Shown here piece by piece: positions 1 through 8,616 of a stretch of DNA of 64,000 nucleotides. Location: contig NZ_VLLA01000002.1 of the NCBI RefSeq assembly GCF_007830635.1, forward strand, positions 124,001 through 188,000. The letters run 5' to 3'. This DNA is from Bradyrhizobium huanghuaihaiense. GTDB taxonomy: Bacteria; Pseudomonadota; Alphaproteobacteria; Rhizobiales; Xanthobacteraceae. The number at the start of each line of letters is the position of its first letter. The first letter of the stretch is position 1. The notes beneath the pieces were generated by a model. That model ran no database searches. It was given only the letters and a program-made list of their open reading frames with translations, and had not been told where the DNA came from. Made by a program: the position numbers and the translations under genes.

Positions 1-231
1 CTCCAGATCGCCGGCCTCACCACCGGCTACGACCGCGTCGTGCTGCGCGGCGATCCCGCCAGGAAGGCGTTTTCCGCATTCTGCTATCACGGCGACAGGC
101 TGCTCGGCATCGAATCCATCAACCGCGCCGGTGATCACATGTTCGGCCGCCGGCTGCAGGCCATGGACCGCTCGATCACGCCGGAACAGGCCGCCGATGA
201 AGGTTTCGATCTGAAGAGCGCGCTCGCCTAG
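1..231 (+). CDS. Ferredoxin reductase-like FAD-dependent oxidoreductase, C-terminal fragment
   Basis: The reading frame is open from the first base of the window to the TAG at 229-231, so only the last 76 residues are seen. They look like the C-terminal Reductase_C domain of NAD(P)H-dependent ferredoxin/rubredoxin reductases: a strand with GDPARKAFSAFCY, then DRLLGIESINRAGDHM, then a tail with the usual Ile-Thr-Pro-Glu-Gln-Ala stretch. Enzymes of this family pass electrons from NAD(P)H through FAD to a ferredoxin that serves a P450 or Rieske oxygenase; the partner is outside the window. The stop codon overlaps the stop of the convergent sugar kinase by three bases. The family call is fairly safe; the substrate is unknown. 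Confidence 0.75.
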   Translation, partial: LQIAGLTTGYDRVVLRGDPARKAFSAFCYHGDRLLGIESINRAGDHMFGRRLQAMDRSITPEQAADEGFDLKSALA

Positions 232-1160
232 GTCGAGCTCAGCCGCTCCGCGCGAAGCGCCGCCGAGACTTCAGCAATCGTCGGCATCGACGGGGCGGCG
301 CCCATTCGTTGCACGCTGACCGATGCCGCGACATTGGCGTAGCCCAGCGCGCTCTCGATCGGCTGACCATCGGCGAGTAGCGCCGCGACCGCGCCGACAA
401 AGCAATCACCCGCGCCGGTGGTGTCCACCGGGGTCACATTGCGGCCTTGGATAGACATAAGTCGGTCGTCCACCAGCGCAATCACGCCTCGCTTACCAAG
501 CGTGACGCAGATGATCTGATCGCGGTTCACCCGGATATGCCTCGCTGCATCGGCAATGCGGTCATATGGATCGTTGTCCGTAAGCTCGATGTCAGCCAGC
601 AAGCCCAGCTCGGTCTCGTTCAGCACGAGAATATCGACGAGCCCCAGCAGCTCGCCGGACATCTTCTGCGCCGGCGCTGGGTTGAGCAGCGTTTTCGCAC
701 CAGCCTCGCGCGCCCGCGCAAAGAACGCGGCAATCGTCGGCAGCGGAATCTCGAACTGGCTGACGGCGACATCGCCCTTCGCCAGCGGTACGGCCGCCAC
801 ATCCTCCGCGCTGACCAGCGCATTGCTGCCGGGAATGACGACGATGGTGTTATCAGTCTCCGCGACGGTGATGATGGCGGTGCCGGTGTGCGCCTCCGGC
901 GTCTCGCGCACCGAGCCGAGATCGACGCCCTGCGAATCGAGGAAGGCCCTCAGCTCCGCGCCGAACGCATCCTTGCCCAGCCGCCCGATCAGCGTGGTCG
1001 GCGCTTCGAGCCGGGCCGCCGCGACGGCCTGATTCGCGCCCTTGCCGCCCGGAAAATACAGCACCTGCCGCCCGGCGACGGTCTCGCCGACGCGTGGGTG
1101 GCGATCGGCCGTCGCCACCACGTCCATGTTGATGCTGCCGGCGACGAAGACGCGCCCCAT
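228..1160 (-). CDS. rbsK: Ribokinase (PfkB family)
   Basis: A 310-residue protein of normal ribokinase length. The N-terminal signature is present (GSINMD at 8-13, GGKGAN at 38-43). The C-terminal signature DTTGAGDCF starts at residue 246, and Asp252 is the expected catalytic base. Ribokinase phosphorylates D-ribose at O5 with ATP in the cytoplasm. The ATG lies six bases after the stop of a second PfkB kinase (1167-2060), so the two are probably co-transcribed. No rbs transporter is visible here, and the true sugar could be another pentose or a nucleoside-derived sugar. Family assignment is strong, ribose specificity moderate. Confidence 0.85.
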   Translation of the reverse strand: MGRVFVAGSINMDVVATADRHPRVGETVAGRQVLYFPGGKGANQAVAAARLEAPTTLIGRLGKDAFGAELRAFLDSQGVDLGSVRETPEAHTGTAIITVAETDNTIVVIPGSNALVSAEDVAAVPLAKGDVAVSQFEIPLPTIAAFFARAREAGAKTLLNPAPAQKMSGELLGLVDILVLNETELGLLADIELTDNDPYDRIADAARHIRVNRDQIICVTLGKRGVIALVDDRLMSIQGRNVTPVDTTGAGDCFVGAVAALLADGQPIESALGYANVAASVSVQRMGAAPSMPTIAEVSAALRAERLSST

Positions 1161-1166
1161 GTGAGT

Positions 1167-2060
1167 CTAGACCCTGACCTCGAACTCGTGCCTGACCTTG
1201 GCGATGTCGACGAGTGTCGGCAGGCCCGCCTCGTTGCCGAGGCGCTGGATCTTGAAGGTGGAGGCGGCGCGCGCAAAGTCAAAATGCTCGCGCCAGCTTT
1301 TGCCGGGATGGGCGAGGTAGGAATAGACATAGGCGCCGTGGAACACGTCGCCGGCGCCGTTGGTGTCGATCACACGCTCGCGCGGGATCGGCATCGCCGG
1401 CATGGTCTCGACCGCGCCGGTCTCGTTGTACCAGAGCAGGCCCTTCTCGCCCATGGTGACGCCGCCGATCTTGCAGCCGCGGCTCTTCAAATAGTCCAGC
1501 ATCTTCTCCGGCGTCAGGTCCATCTGCTCGCACAGGCGCTCGGCGACGATGGCGACGTCGATATATTCCAGCAGCTCATGCGTGTTGGTGCGCAAGCCGC
1601 CGCCGTCGAGCGAGGTCAGGATGCCGGCCTCGCGGCAGACTTTTGCGTAGTGGATCGCGGCATCGGGCTGGTGGCCATCGATATGCAGCGCCCGGCAATT
1701 GCCGAGGTTGAGGATCGGGAACGGATGGATGTGGGAATCGTCGCGGCAGCGGACGATGGCGCGCTTGCCGTCCTTGGGCATGATGAAGGACAGCGAGGAC
1801 TGGTTCACCTTCCGCGCATGCAGCGAGATGGCGTATTTCGCGCACATGTCCTGGAACATGCGCCCCAGCCAGTCATTGGCGGCGGTCGCGATCAGATCGG
1901 GCACGATGCCGAGCTTGGCGCAGCAGAACGCCGCCGTCACCGCATTGCCGCCGAAGGAGACCGCGTAGTCGGTTGCCACGTGCTTCTCGTCGCCGGTCGG
2001 CATGTGGTCGGTGATGAAGACGACGTCGATATAGGTCTGTCCGATAAAGAGAGCCTGCAT
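1167..2060 (-). CDS. PfkB-family carbohydrate kinase
   Basis: A 297-residue protein with the PfkB fold. A glycine pair near residue 37 (SFGGNA) replaces the ribokinase GGKGAN, and the C-terminal box DTNGAGDVFHGAY lies at 232-244 with the catalytic Asp238. It is only distantly similar to the adjacent ribokinase and resembles the sugar kinases annotated near inositol, ketohexose or deoxy-gluconate pathways. It is the first gene of a two-gene minus-strand unit with rbsK, with six bases between them. The substrate cannot be read from the sequence. Confidence 0.8.
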   Translation of the reverse strand: MQALFIGQTYIDVVFITDHMPTGDEKHVATDYAVSFGGNAVTAAFCCAKLGIVPDLIATAANDWLGRMFQDMCAKYAISLHARKVNQSSLSFIMPKDGKRAIVRCRDDSHIHPFPILNLGNCRALHIDGHQPDAAIHYAKVCREAGILTSLDGGGLRTNTHELLEYIDVAIVAERLCEQMDLTPEKMLDYLKSRGCKIGGVTMGEKGLLWYNETGAVETMPAMPIPRERVIDTNGAGDVFHGAYVYSYLAHPGKSWREHFDFARAASTFKIQRLGNEAGLPTLVDIAKVRHEFEVRV

Positions 2061-2277
2061 TGGTTGTCCGTGATGCGCTGTGTGGTCCCGACCGGCTACT
2101 TACCTTAGCACCGCTTCGGCGGGAGCCAAAATATTCGCAAAGTCATGGCGATAGGCGCTTGAGGTCGGCCTGGGGGCGGAATACGACCGTGGCTGGGCGA
2201 GCTGCCCGGGCGGAGCCAACGACCTCCAAGGTCTTTTCTTGGGTGTTTCGGTTCCGGCCCGTTGCGGAGGAGGGAAC

Positions 2278-3126
2278 ATGATCACCGGCCTCGATCACAT
2301 CGTCGTTCTGGTCAGGGATATCGGTGCGGCCCGGGCGGCCTATCAGACGCTGCTCGCCCGCGCGCCGGCCTGGCAGAACTCGGGTGACGGTGCGGACCGG
2401 GTGCTGTTCACGCTCGAGAACATGACGATCGAGCTGATGGCGCCGAACGGCTTCAGCGTCACCGCCGACCGCATGCGTGCGCTGCTCGACGACCAGGAGG
2501 GCGTGCTCGCCAGCCTGTGCTTTCGTGTCGCGGACATCGGCAAGATGCATCGCCGGCTGGAGCGGGTGGCGCTCAAGCCCGATCCGGTCGCCGAGGTCGA
2601 AAGCAGCGATGCCGCGACCGACGCCGTCCTGCACTGGAAGCGCACCCGCGCCGCCACGGAGCTGACGCGCGGCGTGCGCATGTTCTTCCTCGAGCTCGCC
2701 CAGGAGCGCCCGAAATCGGTTGCGACCGACATCGCGCCGATCGACGGGCTCGACCATGTCGTGATCACCACCGAGGATTCCGAGCGCGCCGCCGCGCTCT
2801 ACGGCGCGCGGCTCGGGCTCGACCTCGCGCTCGACCGCTCTCACCAGGATTGGGGCCAGCTGATGTTCTTCCGCTGCGGCGACCTCATCGTCGAGGTGGT
2901 GCGCCGGCCCGTGGCGGGCGGCGATGCCGCGCGCGACCGTCTCTGGGGCCTGAGCTGGCGCGTCGCCGACATCGACGCCACCCGCGCCCGCCTGATCGCG
3001 GCCGGCCTCGACGTCACCGAGGTCCGCAACGGCCGCAAGCCGGGCACGCGCATCATGACGGTGCGGAGCGGGACGTGCGGGATCCAGACGGTGCTGCTGG
3101 AGCGCTCGCCGAAGCCGGTGGAGTGA
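2278..3126 (+). CDS. VOC-superfamily (glyoxalase-like) protein with two VOC domains
   Basis: A 282-residue protein. The ATG at 2278 is preceded by a GGAGGAGGG ribosome binding site, which fixes the start over an upstream in-frame codon. Two vicinal-oxygen-chelate domains are visible: residues 1 to ~140 open with ITGLDHIVVLVRDI, and ~155 to the end open with IDGLDHVVITTED. Each begins with the Leu-Asp-His strand that supplies a metal-binding His. VOC proteins include dioxygenases, glyoxalases, epimerases and antibiotic-binding proteins; this one matches the glyoxalase-like group of uncharacterised two-domain members. It is followed by a dispersed repeat and a TetR gene. No specific reaction is assigned. 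Confidence 0.75.
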   Translation: MITGLDHIVVLVRDIGAARAAYQTLLARAPAWQNSGDGADRVLFTLENMTIELMAPNGFSVTADRMRALLDDQEGVLASLCFRVADIGKMHRRLERVALKPDPVAEVESSDAATDAVLHWKRTRAATELTRGVRMFFLELAQERPKSVATDIAPIDGLDHVVITTEDSERAAALYGARLGLDLALDRSHQDWGQLMFFRCGDLIVEVVRRPVAGGDAARDRLWGLSWRVADIDATRARLIAAGLDVTEVRNGRKPGTRIMTVRSGTCGIQTVLLERSPKPVE

Positions 3127-3143
3127 GCGCAGGTCCGTCCACC

Positions 3144-3230
3144 CGTCATTGCGAGCGAAGCGAAGCAATCCAGAATCCCTCCGGGGTGACAGTCTGGATT
3201 GCTTCGTCGCAAGGGCTCCTCGCAATGACG
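3144..3230. repeat. Dispersed inverted-repeat element, CGTCATTGCGAG family, copy 1
   Basis: The outer arms start with cgtcattgcgagcgaagcga and end with cgcaatgacg, and an inner pair reads gcaatccag / ctggattgc. The element can fold into a long imperfect hairpin. Four more copies of the same family lie at 4101-4180, 9792-9913, 53550-53637 and 62199-62253, always between genes. It sits just after the stop of the VOC gene and could act as a weak terminator or mRNA-end structure. Confidence 0.9.
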
Positions 3231-3278
3231 GCTTCCTCGTGTTACACGCGTACCTGGACCACCCAGCGAGCACCCGGT

Positions 3279-3986
3279 TTGGCAAAGGCAAAGCGAACTC
3301 TGAAATGGCAGCGCGACCCCGAGGGGATGCGGCTGCGCATTCTCGAAGCCGCCAAGCAGGAGTTTTCCGCCCATGGGCTTGCCGGCGCGCGCGTCGACCG
3401 CATCGCGGCCAAGGCCGGCGCCAACAAGCGCATGCTGTACTATCACGTCGGCAACAAGGACGAGCTTTATCTGGCGGTGCTCGAAGGCGCCTATGACAAG
3501 ATACGCAGCGAGGAGCGCGGGCTCGATCTCGAGCATCTCGATCCGCCCGAGGCGATCCGCCGCCTGATCGAGTTCACCTGGAATTACTTCCTGCGCAACC
3601 CGGAATTCCTGTCGCTGCTGCAGACCGAAAACCTCGCGCGTGCCAAGCACCTGAAGAAATCGACCAAGGTCAAGTCGATGCATTCGCCCTTCGTCGAGAT
3701 GATCCGCACCGTGGTGCGGCGCGGCGTCGAGTCCGGCGACTTCCAGGTCGCGGTCGACCCGGTCCAGCTCTACATCTCCATTGCGGCGCTCAGCTTCTTC
3801 TATCTCTCCAACTCGGCGGCCCTCAGCGTGATTTTCGGCCGCGACCTGCTGGACAAGAAAGCCAAGGACGAGCGGCTCGCGCATATGTCCGGCCTCGTGC
3901 TCGCTGCGCTGACCGGGCGTTCGGTGGAGCTGTTCGAGATCGCGAAAGCGCCGAAATCGCGCAGCGCGGTGGCGCAGACAGTGTAG
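3279..3986 (+). CDS. TetR/AcrR-family transcriptional regulator
   Basis: A 235-residue protein if started at the TTG at 3279. The first in-frame ATG is about 16 codons later, would shorten the N-terminus before the DNA-binding domain, and would still leave it complete. Residues ~17-62 are a TetR helix-turn-helix (ARVDRIAAKAGANKRMLYYH), followed by an all-helical ligand domain with the TetR_C_33-like region. The long open frame running upstream is read-through of the VOC gene in another frame. Dispersed repeats lie on both sides (3144-3230 and 3989-4180). It may control the ABC/catabolic operon that starts at 4345 on the same strand, but there is no direct evidence. Confidence 0.85.
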   Translation: MAKAKRTLKWQRDPEGMRLRILEAAKQEFSAHGLAGARVDRIAAKAGANKRMLYYHVGNKDELYLAVLEGAYDKIRSEERGLDLEHLDPPEAIRRLIEFTWNYFLRNPEFLSLLQTENLARAKHLKKSTKVKSMHSPFVEMIRTVVRRGVESGDFQVAVDPVQLYISIAALSFFYLSNSAALSVIFGRDLLDKKAKDERLAHMSGLVLAALTGRSVELFEIAKAPKSRSAVAQTV

Positions 3987-3988
3987 TC

Positions 3989-4076
3989 CGTAGCCCGGAT
4001 GGAGCGCAGCGCAATCCGGGACTCCTGTCGCTGGTGGCACCGACCCCGGATTACGCTTCGCTCCATCCGGGCTACG
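3989..4076. repeat. Dispersed inverted-repeat element, CGTAGCCCGGAT family
   Basis: The outer 18-base arms are perfect complements: cgtagcccggatggagcg at 3989-4006 and its reverse complement at 4059-4076. A second, inner pairing involves ccggg and ccccgg. The element starts three bases after the TetR stop codon. It is unrelated in sequence to the CGTCATTGCGAG element that follows 25 bases later, so two repeat families are stacked in this gap. Confidence 0.9.
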
Positions 4077-4100
4077 AGGCAATGACCTCGCACCTTGCTC

Positions 4101-4180
4101 CGTCATTGCGAGCGTAGCGAAGCAATCCAGAATCTTTCCGCAGCGGCAGTCTGGATTGCTTCGCTGCGCTCGCAATGACG
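4101..4180. repeat. Dispersed inverted-repeat element, CGTCATTGCGAG family, copy 2
   Basis: Same family as 3144-3230, with gcaatccag / ctggattgc inner arms and cgtcattgcgag / ctcgcaatgacg outer arms. This copy is the more symmetrical, with the right arm reading cttcgctgcgctcgcaatgacg. The gap 3987-4344 holds this element, the one at 3989-4076, and about 160 bases before the ABC operon that presumably contain its promoter; no convincing -35/-10 pair stood out. Confidence 0.9.
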
Positions 4181-4344
4181 AGGTGGCGGCGGCGGGCCCA
4201 AATCGTGCTCTCGTGCTCCCGACGCAGCGCTGCCGCCACAAACGCCCGGAACCCGGCGCAAAACGTCACAGGGATTCCTCTAGACAGTATTTATCCAACG
4301 GGTTAATTTCTCCCCACAACGAAGAAGACTGCCGGGAGTGAAAA

Positions 4345-5154
4345 TTGGCCGAGCCGAAGCCACAGGGTGCGATCTCCAAATTGCTGAATGCGGCCTGGGT
4401 TCGGCCGTTCTTGTTCCTCGTCTTCATCGTCGTCGCCTGGGATCTCGCGATCCGGCTGTTCAGGATCCCCGCCTACCAGATCCCGTCGCCGGGCGATGTT
4501 CTCGCCGTGCTGCGCACGGAATGGCCGGAACTGCTGCGGCAGTCCTCGCCGACGACCTATGCGACCGTCTGCGGCTTCCTGCTGTCGGCGCTGTTCGGCA
4601 TTCCCGTCGCGATGCTGATCGCGGGCTCGAAGACGGTGGAGAGCTACGTCTATCCGCTGCTGGTGTTCTCCCAATCCGTGCCGAAGATCGCGATCGCGCC
4701 GCTGTTCGTGGTGTGGTTCGGCTTCGGCATCATTCCGAAGGTGATCTCGGCGTTTCTGCTCGGCTTCTTCCCGGTGGTCGTCTCCGCCGTACAGGGTTTC
4801 AAGTCGGTCGATCCCGACATGGTCGATCTTGCCCGCGCCATGCAGGGCAGCCGCCTGCAGGTGTTCCGTGCCGTGAACCTGCCGCATGCGCTGCCGGCGA
4901 TCTTCTCCGGTCTCAAAGTGTCGGTGACGCTCGCCGTGGTCGGCGCCGTCGTCGGCGAGTTCGTCGGCTCCAATTCCGGCATCGGCTACGTCATGCAGCG
5001 CTCGATCGGCACCTTCGACCTGCCGACGATGTTCGCAGCCCTCGTGATCCTGGCGCTGCTCGGCGTGATCCTGTTCTGGATCGTGGACCGGATCGAGAAG
5101 CTGGTCATTCCCTGGCATGTCAGCCAGCGCGAGGACGTGATTTTCGCCTCTTAA
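4345..5154 (+). CDS. ABC transporter permease, SsuC/TauC/NMT1-type
   Basis: A 269-residue inner-membrane protein with about six hydrophobic helices and the BPD_transp_1 cytoplasmic loop; ARAMQGSRLQVFRAVNLP around residues 160-180 is the EAA-type contact for the ATPase. The likely start is TTG at 4345; no ATG or GTG lies in frame nearby. It forms the channel of an importer with the substrate-binding protein at 5207 and the ATPase at 6372. This transporter family takes up nitrate, sulfonates, taurine, pyrimidine precursors and aromatic compounds, so the ligand is open. Confidence 0.88.
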   Translation: MAEPKPQGAISKLLNAAWVRPFLFLVFIVVAWDLAIRLFRIPAYQIPSPGDVLAVLRTEWPELLRQSSPTTYATVCGFLLSALFGIPVAMLIAGSKTVESYVYPLLVFSQSVPKIAIAPLFVVWFGFGIIPKVISAFLLGFFPVVVSAVQGFKSVDPDMVDLARAMQGSRLQVFRAVNLPHALPAIFSGLKVSVTLAVVGAVVGEFVGSNSGIGYVMQRSIGTFDLPTMFAALVILALLGVILFWIVDRIEKLVIPWHVSQREDVIFAS

Positions 5155-5206
5155 TTCAAGCAACGGCCATTAACGGCTGAAACATAACGACAAAGGGAGA
5201 GTGACG

Positions 5207-6199
5207 ATGAAGCGGTGGATTGGGGCTGCATCTTTGGCGCTGATGGCGTTCGCGGTGTCGCCGGCGCAGGCGGCCGACAAGGTCGTGCTGATGCTGAACT
5301 GGTACGTCTATGGCGAGCACGCGCCGTTCTACTACGGCAAGGCCAAGGGCATCTATGCCGCCGAGGGCATCGACCTCGAGATCCAGGAGGGCCGCGGCTC
5401 GGCCGCGACCACGCAGGCCGTCGCCGCCAAGACCGCGGACTTCGGCTATGTCGACGTCCCCACCATGATGCGCGCCGCCATCAAGGGCGCGCCCGTGGTT
5501 GCGACCGGCGTGCTGCTGCAAACGAGCCCGATGTCCGCCATGGGCTTCGTCGACAAGAACATCAAGAAGCCCGAGGACATCAAGGGCAAGACGGTGGCGA
5601 TCACGCCGGCGGACTCCATGACCCAGATCTGGCCGCTGTTCCTGAAGAAGACCGGCCTGAAGGAGAGCGACTTCCAGACCGTCGCCGGCGACGGCCAGAC
5701 CAAGCTCAACGCCGTCATCAACGGCCAGGCCGATCTGCTGCTCGGCTACGTCATGGACCAGTCGATGAAGATCAAGGACGCCACCGGCAAGGACGTCTAT
5801 CCGATCAAGTTCGCCGACTACGGCATCAACATGGTCTCCTCGGGCATCATCGCCAACGCCGATTATGTGAAGGCCAATGCCGATCTCGTCCGCCGCTTCA
5901 TGTCGGCGACGACCAAGGCGGTCGAGGCCGCCGAGAAGGAGCCGAAGGCCGCGGCGCAGGCGATCCTCGATGCCAATCCCAAGGGCGGCAAGATCGACAC
6001 GCTGACGCAGGGCTTTGAGCTGACCATTCCGCTGTACCGGACCGCGGAGACCAAGGCCAAGCGGCCGTTTCAGGTAACCGACCAGAACATGACCGAGACC
6101 GTCAACCTGCTGGTCGAATATGGCGGGCTCGACGCCAAGGCCAAGGACAACCCGAAGGCCTTCTACACCAACGACTATCTGCCGAAGAGTGGCTCGTGA
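5207..6199 (+). CDS. ABC transporter substrate-binding protein, NMT1/THI5-like
   Basis: A 330-residue periplasmic protein. The ATG at 5207 follows an AGGGAGA ribosome binding site; a GTG six bases upstream is disfavoured because it falls on the spacer. Residues 1-22 form a Sec signal peptide ending Pro-Ala-Gln-Ala. The mature part starts with KVVLMLNWY and carries the family motifs APFYYGKAKGIYAAEGIDL and AAKTADFGYVD, as in THI5/SsuA-type binding proteins. It delivers an unknown ligand to the permease at 4345. Downstream catabolic enzymes suggest a hydroxylated carbon source rather than thiamine precursor or sulfonate. Confidence 0.88.
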   Translation: MKRWIGAASLALMAFAVSPAQAADKVVLMLNWYVYGEHAPFYYGKAKGIYAAEGIDLEIQEGRGSAATTQAVAAKTADFGYVDVPTMMRAAIKGAPVVATGVLLQTSPMSAMGFVDKNIKKPEDIKGKTVAITPADSMTQIWPLFLKKTGLKESDFQTVAGDGQTKLNAVINGQADLLLGYVMDQSMKIKDATGKDVYPIKFADYGINMVSSGIIANADYVKANADLVRRFMSATTKAVEAAEKEPKAAAQAILDANPKGGKIDTLTQGFELTIPLYRTAETKAKRPFQVTDQNMTETVNLLVEYGGLDAKAKDNPKAFYTNDYLPKSGS

Positions 6200-6215
6200 G
6201 CGACAAATATCCGCT

Positions 6216-6354
6216 GTCGTCCCGGCGAAAGCCGGGACCCATAACCACCTGCTTTGATTGTTGCGGAAGGTCTCTCCCCGCGTGCTCGGACTCGCCGGCA
6301 CGGCGTATGGGTCCCGGCCCCCCGTGCGCAAGTTGCGCACTAGGCCGGGACGAC
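6216..6354. repeat. Dispersed inverted-repeat element, GTCGTCCCGGC family
   Basis: The left arm gtcgtcccggcgaaagccgg at 6216-6235 pairs with ggccgggacgac ending at 6354, and an internal pair is gggacccata / tatgggtccc. The element lies between the substrate-binding protein and ATPase genes of one transporter, in the middle of an apparent operon, so it may tune the ratio of the two products. Confidence 0.85.
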
Positions 6355-6371
6355 GGGCGGAGAGGGCTGCG

Positions 6372-7214
6372 ATGAACCCCGCGACCAAACCGATCGACGT
6401 GCAGCCGGCCGCGCATCTGAGACTGGTGAGCGACCGGGCCGGCGATGCGTCGGGCATCAAATTGTCCGGCGTGTCGAAGACCTACCGGACGCGCGACGGC
6501 GACGTGCCGTCGCTGCGGCCGCTCGACTTCCACATCAATGACGGCGAGTTCTTCGTCGTGGTCGGACCCTCCGGCTGCGGCAAGTCCACGCTGCTCAAGC
6601 TGATCTCGGGCCTCTTGCCGCCGACGTCAGGCGAGATCCTGGTCGAGGGCGAGAAGGTGACGACGCCGCATGGCAATGTCGGCATCGTGTTCCAGAACGC
6701 GCTGCTCTTGCCCTGGCGCAACATCCTCAACAACGTGATGCTGCCGATCGACATGAAGCGGCTGCCGCGGCAGCAATATCTCGATCGCGCCAAGCAGCTG
6801 TTGAAGCTGGTCGGCCTCGAAGGGTTCGAGAAGAAGCTGCCCTGGCAGCTCTCCGGCGGCATGCAGCAGCGCGCCTCGATCTGCCGCGCGCTGGTGCATG
6901 ATCCCAGGATCATGCTGATGGACGAGCCGTTCGGCGCGCTCGATGCGCTGACGCGCGAGCGCATGAACGTCGAATTGATGCGGATCCAGCGCGAGACGAA
7001 GAAGACCGTGCTGCTGATCACGCATTCGATTCCGGAAGCCGTATTCCTCGCCGACCGCGTGCTGGTCATGACCGAGCGGCCCGGCGCGGTCGCCGCGATC
7101 TACGACGTGCCGCTGCCGCGCCCGCGCTCGCTCGACGTGATGGCCGATCCCGTCTTCACCGAGCTCGTGCAACGCATCCGCAAGCATTTCTTCTCGCAAG
7201 GTTCGCTGGACTGA
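6372..7214 (+). CDS. ABC transporter ATP-binding protein, SsuB/TauB-type
   Basis: A 280-residue nucleotide-binding subunit. Walker A GPSGCGKST lies at 65-73, the Q-loop follows at GIVFQNALLLPW, the signature is LSGGMQQRAS, Walker B ends RIMLMDEPFG, and the H-loop is LLITHSI. The start is taken at ATG 6372; a longer in-frame reading upstream runs through the repeat at 6216-6354 and is not credible. It energises the importer made by the genes at 4345 and 5207. Its stop is four bases before the enolase-superfamily gene, which ties the importer to the catabolic genes. Confidence 0.9.
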   Translation: MNPATKPIDVQPAAHLRLVSDRAGDASGIKLSGVSKTYRTRDGDVPSLRPLDFHINDGEFFVVVGPSGCGKSTLLKLISGLLPPTSGEILVEGEKVTTPHGNVGIVFQNALLLPWRNILNNVMLPIDMKRLPRQQYLDRAKQLLKLVGLEGFEKKLPWQLSGGMQQRASICRALVHDPRIMLMDEPFGALDALTRERMNVELMRIQRETKKTVLLITHSIPEAVFLADRVLVMTERPGAVAAIYDVPLPRPRSLDVMADPVFTELVQRIRKHFFSQGSLD

Positions 7215-7218
7215 AACG

Positions 7219-8616
7219 ATGGCGCCGCGCCTGAAGCTGCGAGACATCGCCTTCTTCGAACGCCCCGTGCATTTCGCGCGACCGTTCCGCTTTGGCGCGA
7301 TCACGATCAACGCGACGCCGCAGCTGTTCGTGCGGGTCGAGATCGAGGTCGAGGGCAGGGGCGTTGCGGTCGGCGCCAGCGCCGAGCTGCTGGTGCCGAA
7401 ATGGTTCGACAAGCGGCCTGAGCTGTCGCCGGCGCAGACGGTCGATGGCCTGCGACGGTCGCTGCAGATCGCGCGCGGACTTTATCTTGCGCGGACCGGA
7501 TTCCAGACGGCGTTCGATCTGCATGCCTCGTGCATCGGAGCCCTGATCGCGACGTGCGCGAAAAAGAACATTCCGGCACTTGCTGCTGCTTATGGTCCCG
7601 CAGAGATCGACAAGGCGATCCTCGATGCGCTCTTGCGCGGCGTTGAAGCCAACTTCTTCGACGGCATGGCGGGCAACATCGCCGGCATCGATGCGCGACT
7701 TTCGCCGGATCTGAAGGACGCGGATCTCACGACGTTTCTCGCCGTGCGCAAACCGCTGCCGCGCGTTGCGATCAGGCATACCGTTGGCCTCGACGACACC
7801 GTCGAAGGTAAGGGCGGTGTTGCCGATCCACATGAGAACGCCGGCGCGAGCCATTTCAAGCTGAAGCTGTCGGGCGATCCCGCAGCCGATGCGGCGCGGC
7901 TGGTACGTGTCGGCAAGGAGCTCGACACGCTCGGCCGCCATTACAAGGTCACGCTCGACGCCAACGAGCAGTATGCTGATCTCGCTGGGCTGCAGGCGCT
8001 GATGGATCGGCTCGACCGTGATTCGGCGCTGCGTCCGATCGCCTCGCACCTGCTCTATGTCGAGCAGCCGATGCCGCGCGACATTACGCGGCGATCGCCA
8101 CTGGGTTCGCTGGCGGCGCGTGGCTTCATCATCGACGAGGCCGACGATTCCTACGATGCTTTCCCCGCAGCGCGGGCGCTCGGCTATCGCGGCATTTCCT
8201 CAAAGTCCTGCAAGGGACTCTACAAGTCCATCGTCAACGCAACGCGCGCGGCAAAGTGGAGCGCGGGCGGCGAAACCTTCTTCGTCACCGGCGAGGACCT
8301 GACCTGCCAGGCCGGCCTTGCCGTGCAGCAGGACCTCGCGCTCGGTGCCTTCCTCGGCGTTACCCACGCTGAACGCAACGGCCACCACTATGTCGACGGC
8401 TTTGGCGAGACGCCCGCCGCCGAAGCCGCGGCCTTCGCCGCCGCGCATCCCGATCTCTACGCCGATGCCGGGCAGGGCATCCGGCTCTCCATTCACAACG
8501 GCGATCTCCTGACGGGATCGCTTCATGCTGCGGGCTTTGCGACGTCGGTCCATCCGGACTGGTCGGCGCTCCGCCCGCTCGAACAGCCAGGATCACTTCA
8601 GGAGCAATTGGCATGA
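7219..8616 (+). CDS. Enolase-superfamily (mandelate racemase/muconate lactonizing enzyme-like) protein
   Basis: A 465-residue protein, longer than the ~370-400 usual for this superfamily. The barrel motifs are visible: HFKLKLSGD near residue 215 (KxK-type base region), LDANEQY near 250 and YVEQPMPRD near 280 (the first two metal ligands), then FIIDEADDSYD near 305, with Lys in SKSCKGLYKS as candidate second base. Members abstract a proton alpha to a carboxylate and catalyse racemisation, dehydration or cycloisomerisation. The stop overlaps the start of the dehydrogenase at 8613 by four bases. Likely role: an acid-sugar or related dehydratase/epimerase in the operon; the exact reaction is unknown. 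Confidence 0.75.
   Translation: MAPRLKLRDIAFFERPVHFARPFRFGAITINATPQLFVRVEIEVEGRGVAVGASAELLVPKWFDKRPELSPAQTVDGLRRSLQIARGLYLARTGFQTAFDLHASCIGALIATCAKKNIPALAAAYGPAEIDKAILDALLRGVEANFFDGMAGNIAGIDARLSPDLKDADLTTFLAVRKPLPRVAIRHTVGLDDTVEGKGGVADPHENAGASHFKLKLSGDPAADAARLVRVGKELDTLGRHYKVTLDANEQYADLAGLQALMDRLDRDSALRPIASHLLYVEQPMPRDITRRSPLGSLAARGFIIDEADDSYDAFPAARALGYRGISSKSCKGLYKSIVNATRAAKWSAGGETFFVTGEDLTCQAGLAVQQDLALGAFLGVTHAERNGHHYVDGFGETPAAEAAAFAAAHPDLYADAGQGIRLSIHNGDLLTGSLHAAGFATSVHPDWSALRPLEQPGSLQEQLA

Noticed and set aside
447..2108. A 553-codon plus-strand frame over the two sugar kinases
   Set aside because: The minus-strand kinases carry complete PfkB signatures; the plus frame has no ribosome binding site and no recognisable domain.
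3144..4180. CRISPR-like array from repeated CGTCATTGCGAG units
   Set aside because: Only two copies here, 900 bases apart, each with internal inverted arms and no regular spacers or cas genes.
6258..6371. Longer N-terminus for the ABC ATPase at 6372
   Set aside because: The added codons are translation of the inverted repeat and not protein-like.
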